Both the position numbers and the translations under genes were made by a program. Below, piece by piece: positions 7,207 through 13,069 of a stretch of 13,069 nucleotides of DNA (position 1 is the stretch's first letter; each line of letters begins with the position of its first letter). The stretch is from Hepatocystis sp. ex Piliocolobus tephrosceles. Its lineage: Eukaryota; Apicomplexa; Aconoidasida; Haemosporida; Plasmodiidae. A model generated the notes under the pieces. That model saw only the letters and a program-made list of their open reading frames with translations, did not search any database and had not been told where the DNA came from. The DNA is taken from NCBI GenBank assembly GCA_902459845.2, contig CABPSV020000150.1, positions 13,054 to 26,122 of the forward strand. The letters run 5' to 3'.

Positions 7207-8464
7207 AATATAAATTAAATACATTGCCATTATTCAAAAAATATGGCACTATCACTAACACTAACAGTAACAATTTGGTAAATATAACTAAAACAGTTAC
7301 AACAAATTGTGCGCCCAAACTTAGTAAACAAAAATGATTTATAATTAAAAACTAAGAACGGGGATTTAAATGTACCATCTAGTAATATATATACAAATTA
7401 ATATGTGAAAAAATAAGTTTTTGTTTATATCGGTCTTTTTTTTTTCTTTTTTTTTTTTGTTTCCCTCATCTATTCATTTGATTTATTTTATTCGTCTAAT
7501 TTTTTTTTTTTTCTATTGATTTGAATTATTTTTTTCTTTAGTAGTAGTTTATTTTTTCCTCTATTAGCTTAATTTTTTTTTTAGTTTGTTTTTTGTTTTT
7601 TTTTTTTTTTTTTTTTTTGTTTTTTTTTTTTTTTTTTTTTAATTCTCTATATAGCTAATAAATTCTTAATCACATATGCTAGTGCATTTTTTTTTTTTTT
7701 TTTTTTCTTTTTTTTTTACGTTGAATAATTTTTTCTTTGCACAATTTTTTTTAAAAAAATAATAAGAAAAACAAAACAATCGTTTTGATACAAACTATTT
7801 GATAACATTTGAGTTTACGTATTTTATGTATTTATTTTTTTTCTATTAATTTTATTATATCTGTAAGATAATGTTTATTTATTGCATTTCTAGTGAGCGA
7901 CAGTGTTCCTATATGTATGCATATAACACACGCAAACAAAAAGCGACCGCTATTATGTATTCACAAGTGTATATATATATACATACATTTGGTCTACATT
8001 TAAAACAAATTATCATCGCTTATCAAATTTAAAACAATATGTTTTATTAAAATATAAGCCAAAAAAACTCATTAGGTATTCTTTTAAGTTTTATATTTAT
8101 GTTAGTTCTGTGTTCACAAAATATTGAATAGTAAAAAAAAGTAAAATAAAAATAAACATATTAGAATTAAAAATATATACATATATGCAAAAATAAAATA
8201 TGTAGTTAACACACTATAAAAAAAAAAAAAAATGGGTCTTTTTTATGCATAACATACTATGTTAGTTATATGTATGAACTCATATTGATACGGCACAAAT
8301 TAATACATATATATATATATATATATGTGTACGTTAGTATAACATAATAAAAATTATACGTATACTCATGTTACCTCACTTATGCCATTTTATATATACA
8401 TATATATGTACCCATTTGAAATAATATTTTTAAAAAAAAAAGTTTTTAAAATTTTAAAAAAATT
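7207..8464 (+). other. Intergenic region: gene 1 3' side and kinesin promoter/5' UTR
   Basis: There is no convincing gene in these 1258 bases. Bases 7207-7334 keep a coding-like composition (see findings). From about 7438 the region is AT-rich with long T tracts, a (TA)n run at about 8307-8326, and a 7-bp perfect inverted repeat with a 1-base centre at 8250-8264 (TAACATACTATGTTA), about 200 bases before the kinesin ATG. Both genes read rightwards, so this region must contain the 3' end of gene 1 and the promoter of the kinesin. No transcription start or TATA position can be assigned in such sequence. Confidence 0.7.
7438..7720 (+). repeat. Cluster of long poly-T tracts
   Basis: T runs recur at 7438-7459, 7500-7512, 7572-7640 (almost unbroken, interrupted by a few G, A and C) and 7687-7718. 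Long poly(dA:dT) tracts are typical of Plasmodium intergenic DNA and tend to disfavour nucleosomes. Here they separate the end of gene 1 from the kinesin 5' region. Confidence 0.9.
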
Positions 8465-10446
8465 ATGAATGAATACATCAAAGTTTTTTTAAGAATAAAA
8501 CCTGATGTGGAAAACTATACGAAACTAAAAACAGAAGAATGTGTGTCATATAAAGTTAATAACAATCAATTGCACTTGTATGAAGAAAGACAAAGTTATA
8601 ATGACATGAATGAAGTAAAAACAAAAACTTTTCATTTTAATCATATCTTTGATATTAACATTAAACAAAATGAAATTTTTGATTTAATAGGAAAAAGTAT
8701 AATAAATAATTTTATTAGTAAGTTTTTACAACCATACGGTTATATAAATGCATAAGCACGTGTACGTGTATATGTACATATACTCGTTTTAGGTTTATAT
8801 ACATACATACATACTTGCGTAATAACCAAAAAAATATGAGCATTTTAATTAATTTATGTATGTATGTATTTATGTTGGTTTTTTTTTTTTTTTTTTATAA
8901 AAACACAAAGATGGGTACAACAGCTCCATATTAGCCTACGGAAATACTAACAGTGGTAAAACATATACGTTGTATGGAAATCACAATAATTCAAAAGATA
9001 TAGAAGATCAAGGACTTATCTATTTATGTTTACATTATTTTCTGCAGTTACAAAGTATAAATAAAGTAAGTTAATACTTAAAGACTAATACTTATTTAAC
9101 CTCTTGTATTGTAGCAGTATTATATAAGTCTTGGTTAGTACCATAATTTGTGCAACTGTCATTGCTATTCTACACTTTAATTACAAAAATATAATGTAAT
9201 ACATATTTAAACTTTTTTTTATTTAATAGGATACTGAAATATTTATATCTATTGTAGAAATATACTTAGAAAACATAAGAGACTTAGGTAAGGCAAATAC
9301 ATAAGTACATACATACATACGTATATATATATATATATATATACATTTTATAGCTAAACATATATTGACAAGATCATAAAAGTTTATTTTTATCTGTATT
9401 TAGGTAAGATATTTCAATTATCTCAACAATCAACGGAGGATAATGAAAACATTAATTATTATTCCCAGTTTCGCGATAACATTATTAGGGAGGATGACAA
9501 AGGAAATGTAACAAAAAAAATAAACTAAAATAAAATAAAAATAAAATAAAAATAAATAAAACAAATGAACAAAAAAGTGAACAAAAAAAGTAAGCAGCGA
9601 GGTGAACAAAAAAGTAAAATGTCACATTTCTGTTTATACTGTCTTACATATGTATATACATGCACATACATAATTTTTCGTTATAACTGTAGACATACGT
9701 GGATGATGTAACTCTACTACCCATAAAAAACATTGAAGATGTAAAAATAAAAAATAAAACAATAAAAAAATAAAACAATAAAAAAATAAAACAATAAAAA
9801 AATAAAAAAAAAACGATTACAACCATTTTCTTATTCTTTATACCCAATAATATATTATTACTATGATTCATTTTATTATGTATTTTTAATTATTTTTTTT
9901 TGTAGGTAAAAGATGTTATTAAATTATGTTTTAAATATAGAAAAACAAACGCGACAAAAAAAAACTTGGTATCGTCAAGATCCCATTGTTTGTTAAGTGT
10001 TTATCAGCACCATACTTCAAGGTATAATCATACATTCTGTTATTGGATAGTATACACACTCACATGTATGTATATATATATATAGAGAGAGTGTTGTGTA
10101 AACATACGCAACGCATATACATGGTTTTATGCACCTTTCCTTGTTATTGTCATCCTCATTTTATTTGGTTTTATTTTTTTTTTACTTTTTTTTACTTTTT
10201 TTTATTTTTTTTTACTTTTTTTTTTATATACCCCTTTCAAGTGAAAACAAATTCTTTTCGCAAATTAATTTTATCGATTTAGCTGGTTCTGAAAAATTCA
10301 AAGACATAGAGTTAGGATTTAAAAAAATAAAAAAAATAATAAAATACTAGTGACAACACATTTTATATAATTCATATGTACAAACTTGTATGTGCATACA
10401 AAAAATATAATACACATTATAGTATATTCTACATTGTCCAATTGCT

Positions 10447-10487
<41 letters not shown>

Positions 10488-10901
10488 AGTTAATAAAAAG
10501 GAACTCATAAATATTAACAACACGCTGTCTGTTTTAAACAGAGTTATAATTGCATTAAGCAATAAAAATAAAATTGATAGGAATTTAGAAAAAAAAAAAA
10601 AAATGGCAAATTTAAATGATGATGTCGATTTTATTTCTAATGTACACATTCCTTACAGAGACTCGAAGTTAACAAGACTGCTAAAAGTAATTAACAACAA
10701 ATAGTAAATAGTCGAAATATATATATAAAAAAAAAAAAAAAAAAAAAAAGTCATTTGCTGCATAGACAAAATATATATAAACAAACTAATATGAGCAAAA
10801 AAAAAATGGTTGCGTCGATGATTACAACGCTAACATGTTCAAATCCAGTTTATTCTTTTTTTTGTGTCTCAACTTATAAAATTTAATCTCCCTGCTTATG
10901 T

Positions 10902-10936
<35 letters not shown>

Positions 10937-12443
10937 CATGTATGTATGTACTTGTGCGCCACTCAACTTTTTAACTTTTCAGAACAGCTTAAATAAAAAT
11001 TCGTGTACTTACATTTTAATCTGTTTAAATTTAAAATGCCATAAAATAAATGATTTCATTAATAGTTTGATTTTTGCAAAAAGGTGTAAAATGATCAGGC
11101 AAAATATTAAAAAAAATAATAATAAAAAGAAAAATGTATGTTCAAGTAATTCTGATAGTTTTATGAGCAATTCCTCATTAAGTTATGACGATTATGAAAG
11201 TTTTGATTCCAGTTGTGACGTTTTTAATTTTTTGAGTAAAAAAAGTAAAAAAGACGATGAAGAACAAAATGATTTATTTGTGAATAATGATTTATACAAA
11301 AAAAAATTAAAAATGTTAAATTATAAAAGTGATATAGTAATTAATAAACTGTTAGTTATATTTACTGATATTATACGAAAAATGTATAACGATTTAGTAA
11401 AAGAAAAAAATGCTATAAAAAATAATTTAATTAAAATAATTAAATATGAAGAAGAAAATCAAAATGAATTAAAAAAACAAAAAAAGTACTTACTTAAAGT
11501 TTTAAATAAAAAAAATAAAAAATTATTTAACATTAAAGAACATTTAAATGAAATTACACAATTAAAAAAAAAAGAATCTCCAAAAGTTTTAAATACATAT
11601 AACTCTTTACATGAAACGAAATGTAGCAATACTGATATGATTAATTCATTAAATAACTGGATAAATAAAAAAGATGAGGAACAAAATTTAAATATAATTA
11701 ATGATAATGTAAACCATAAATTGGATCCCGATGAAGATTGTGTATACAATTACCAGTGTTCTTCTGCTTATAAAGAACAAATGGATGTGAGTCTTTCACC
11801 CAATAGGGATGACAATAGTAGACAAAGTAATTACATTAATGACAGTAATGACAGTAGTGATAGTAACGAGAGTAGTGGGAGTAACAAGAGTAGTGGGAGT
11901 AACGAGAGTAGTGGGAGTAACGAGAGTAGTGAGAATAGTCACAAACAAAAAAAAGACAAAACAAAATCCTCCAAACAAAATGATGAAATAACAACAGCAA
12001 TGACAAAAATGGAAATAAATCCTATTTATGATACTATAACAAAAAATAAAGATGTTATAAACAATATATATAAAAATATAGATCAAATATTAAAAATAGA
12101 GTTAAATAAATTAAATAAAAAAATAAAACTTATTATAAAAATAAATTTTTTAAACATTTCCTTATTTACAAATATTCAAACTTTAACAAAAATCTTGCAA
12201 AATGTATATCTTAAAAAATATAATATAATACTTCAAAGTGGAAAAAAAGTATTAAATATAACAAAGTATGATTATGCAAAATTTAAAAAATTATATGATA
12301 ATGATGATCTTACAAAAGACGTACAAAAAAATAATTTATGTAGTGAGAGTACTGTTGATTTGGAGAGTGTAGATAAAAACTTAGTTTCTCTTTATAAAAG
12401 AATAAATGAAAATTGTGTAAAACAGAAGGAAAACAGGTGCTAA
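8465..12443 (+). CDS. Kinesin-like protein with N-terminal motor, nine exons
   Basis: Predicted ATP-driven microtubule motor. Exons are 8465-8717, 8911-9065, 9230-9287, 9404-9507, 9693-9740, 9906-10021, 10242-10310, 10485-10686 and 10983-12443. Together they make 2466 nt: 821 residues plus TAA. The start is the ATG at 8465, following an in-frame TAA at 8447 and leading straight into the first motor strand (IKVFLRIKP, residues 5-13). Visible motifs are the P-loop GNTNSGKT (95-102), switch I NLVSSRSH (226-233), switch II DLAGSEK (257-263), ININNTL (276-282), YRDSKLTRLL (325-334) and FAKRCKMI near 366-373, where the motor ends. The tail has a Ser-rich acidic patch (about 388-417), a Lys/Leu-rich likely coiled coil (about 440-535), a SNESSG repeat (629-652) and a second helical region (about 680-780). 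An N-terminal motor argues against kinesin-13 and kinesin-14; I cannot assign the subfamily. The least certain junction is the exon 7 donor. Confidence 0.93.
8718..8910 (+). other. Kinesin intron 1 (phase 1, 193 nt)
   Basis: Donor GTAAGT, acceptor ACAAAG, splitting Asn85. The join gives NNFINGYNSSILAYG, which aligns without gaps to the usual kinesin spacing before the P-loop. The intron contains a 16-bp perfect palindrome (8768-8783) and 15-bp inverted arms at 8799-8813 and 8855-8869. Confidence 0.92.
9066..9229 (+). other. Kinesin intron 2 (phase 0, 164 nt)
   Basis: Donor GTAAGT, acceptor TTTAATAG after a short T tract. It joins ...LQSINK to DTEIFISIVEIYLE, restoring the usual kinesin strand leading to the YLENIRDL motif. 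Confidence 0.93.
9288..9403 (+). other. Kinesin intron 3 (phase 1, 116 nt)
   Basis: Donor GTAAGG, acceptor TATTTAG, splitting Gly156. It contains a (TA)n run at about 9321-9343. The join reads ENIRDLGKIFQLS. The shortest intron of the gene. Confidence 0.88.
9508..9692 (+). other. Kinesin intron 4 (phase 0, 185 nt)
   Basis: Donor GTAACA, acceptor ACTGTAG. The join gives REDDKGNTYVDDVTLL, matching the kinesin pattern before switch I (acidic, Gly-Asn, then Tyr/Val). Without splicing the frame stops at 9526. The interior is A-rich with AAAATA-type repeats. Confidence 0.9.
9741..9905 (+). other. Kinesin intron 5 (phase 0, 165 nt) with 16-bp tandem repeat
   Basis: Donor GTAAAA, acceptor TTTTGTAG. 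It joins ...KNIED to VKDVIKLCFKYR. The interior holds three tandem copies of a 16-bp unit, TAAAACAATAAAAAAA, at 9755-9802. The following exon begins with GTAAAA, the same six bases as the donor, so the cut is fixed by the GT-AG rule and by frame. Confidence 0.87.
10022..10241 (+). other. Kinesin intron 6 (phase 2, 220 nt)
   Basis: Donor GTATAA, acceptor TTTCAAG, splitting Ser245. The join gives YQHHTSSENKFFSQINFIDLAGSE. The 3' half is a strong T/C tract with repeated T-runs separated by AC or A (about 10171-10225). Confidence 0.9.
10311..10484 (+). other. Kinesin intron 7 (phase 2, 174 nt), weak donor
   Basis: Proposed donor GTTAGG, acceptor TTTTAAG after 33 consecutive T's (10449-10481), splitting Glu268. 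It is the only GT between switch II and the downstream in-frame TAG at 10348 that keeps both DLAGSEK and the frame of ININNTL. The donor is a poor match to GTAAGT, so this is the least certain junction of the gene. Confidence 0.7.
10687..10982 (+). other. Kinesin intron 8 (phase 0, 296 nt)
   Basis: Donor GTAATT, acceptor TTTTCAG. The join TRLLKNSLNKNSCTYI aligns without gaps to the usual kinesin TRLL-x-x-SL-x-x-NS pattern. It contains a (TA)n run ending near 10932 and a 16-bp perfect palindrome, TACATACATGTATGTA (10931-10946). The longest intron of the gene. Confidence 0.92.
11862..11933 (+). repeat. 18-bp tandem repeat encoding SNESSG in the kinesin tail
   Basis: Four 18-bp units close to AGTAACGAGAGTAGTGGG start at 11862, 11880, 11898 and 11916. 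They read SNESSG, SNKSSG, SNESSG and SNESSE. Degenerate Asp/Ser/Asn units precede them from about 11820. It forms a likely disordered Ser-rich linker at residues 629-652, between the two helical parts of the tail. Confidence 0.93.
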
Positions 12444-12458
12444 AAAGGTAGCACCTGT
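12433..12458 (+). other. 10-bp perfect stem-loop including the kinesin stop codon
   Basis: Left arm ACAGGTGCTA (12433-12442), loop AAAAGG (12443-12448), right arm TAGCACCTGT (12449-12458). The arms are exact reverse complements and half G+C, in DNA that is otherwise very AT-rich. The first two bases of the TAA stop (12441-12443) lie in the stem and the third in the loop. It could act in the mRNA 3' end, on termination, or as a cruciform; its function is unknown. Confidence 0.75.
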
Positions 12459-12777
12459 GTTATGTTTTTACTGTGGTTGGGACTAGGATCGCTATCATCA
12501 TTCTATTATATATATATATATTTATACATTTATACATTTATGCTTATGTGCACAGTTGCGCTAAAATTAATTTGGTATAAATTTTTACACATAATTATAT
12601 ACTTCATGTTAATTCCCTTGTTCTAAGTTTGGATTTTCATATCATATAATACTATCTTTGTATATGTTTTGACCTAACCAATTTAATTAACCCTTTTTTA
12701 TGAATATACATGTAAATATTTATTTTTTTTTTTTTTTTACAAATTGCAAATGCATCTACCCTTATTTCACATTTCTT

Positions 12778-12812
<35 letters not shown>

Positions 12813-13017
12813 TATAAAAATACGCACCTTGAAATATTCTATGTCATATTGAAAAATATTGTTTATGTCTATGTTTTTTTTTTACAATAGAAAGAGGTCG
12901 AATGTCTATTTATTTTGTAAAAAAATAAAAATAACCCGTAGAAAGGTATTAATCAAAATGTGTTAATAAAATCACAAAACGGTACACATGCACGTATGTA
13001 TATATATAAATATAAAA

Positions 13018-13056
<39 letters not shown>

Positions 13057-13069
13057 TACGACTACTGCA
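12444..13069 (+). other. Downstream region of the kinesin gene
   Basis: It begins with unusually G+C-rich sequence (about 12444-12500), then becomes AT-rich. It has T tracts at 12723-12738 and 12780-12811 (32 T's) and a (TA)n run at 13022-13053. It should hold the kinesin 3' UTR. No further gene was recognised on either strand, apart from the short hydrophobic open frame noted separately. Confidence 0.7.
12462..12626 (+). other. Short hydrophobic open frame after the kinesin stop (doubtful)
   Basis: ATG at 12462 to TAA at 12624-12626 gives 54 residues, strongly hydrophobic (starts MFLLWLGLG, later a Tyr/Ile-rich part encoded by a TA run, then LKLIWYKFLHIII). It is in the same frame as the kinesin, so 60 codons stay open after the kinesin stop. 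It could be chance in T-rich DNA, a small membrane peptide, or a readthrough extension. I do not claim it is a gene. Confidence 0.15.

Noticed and set aside
7890..7955. Possible structured RNA gene in a slightly G+C-richer patch
   Set aside because: It has only a 4-bp stem and a repeated AGCGAC. There is no tRNA, snRNA or other recognisable fold.
8739..8740. Alternative exon 1 donor (CG|GTTATA)
   Set aside because: It also keeps frame but adds seven residues before GYNSS and is a weaker donor. GTAAGT at 8718 gives gapless alignment with other kinesins.
8465..8755. A stand-alone 96-residue protein
   Set aside because: It is kinesin exon 1 read through its GTAAGT donor. The residues after Ile84 do not fit the family, while the spliced version does.
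10043..10350. Two Phe-rich open frames within this stretch
   Set aside because: They are translations of intron 6's T-rich tract. Only the DLAGSEK part of one frame is real, as exon 7.
10938..10982. ATG at 10938 as the start of a separate 501-residue gene
   Set aside because: The first 15 codons are intron 8. The homology begins exactly after the TTTTCAG acceptor and continues the motor domain of exon 8.
12433..12458. Bacterial-type intrinsic terminator
   Set aside because: There is no T run directly after the stem, and the genome is eukaryotic. It was kept only as an unexplained stem-loop.

Overview
The window looks like nuclear DNA of a malaria parasite (genus Plasmodium, or a close haemosporidian relative such as Hepatocystis). 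By eye it is roughly four-fifths A+T. It has long poly(dA:dT) and (TA)n tracts between genes and inside introns, small T-rich GT..AG introns, and coding regions full of Asn/Ser-rich low-complexity tandem repeats. No bacterial, viral or transposon signature was seen. The exact species cannot be read from the sequence.

Layout, all on the + strand. (1) Bases 1-7206 are the 3' part of one giant uninterrupted reading frame, at least 2401 residues. It is open from base 1, so its start lies outside the window. The protein is Asn/Ser/Thr-rich and carries at least nine in-frame minisatellite arrays with 6-, 15-, 18- or 21-bp periods. It has one compact non-repetitive island (about residues 1681-1828) and four basic clusters that suggest, but do not prove, a nuclear protein. 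Its family is not recognised. A coding-looking stretch continues in another frame after its stop, just past a run of ten A's. (2) Bases 7207-8464 are an AT-rich intergenic region with long T tracts. It should hold the 3' UTR of gene 1 and the promoter and 5' UTR of gene 2. (3) Bases 8465-12443 are a complete nine-exon kinesin gene. The exons join to 2466 nt (821 residues plus stop) in one frame. All eight introns fall within the motor domain, and the tail is a single exon. The motor keeps its P-loop, switch I and switch II motifs but has a Lys-rich loop-12 insertion and a shortened loop 11. (4) Bases 12444-13069 are downstream sequence. A 10-bp perfect stem-loop includes the kinesin stop codon, and the frame past the stop stays open for 60 hydrophobic codons.

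The two genes are tandem neighbours with no visible functional link. The kinesin is expected to be a microtubule motor of the spindle, axoneme or cytoplasmic microtubules. The best leads for new biology are the possible poly-A frameshift at the end of gene 1, the stem-loop plus open frame at the kinesin stop, and the unusual motor-domain loops.
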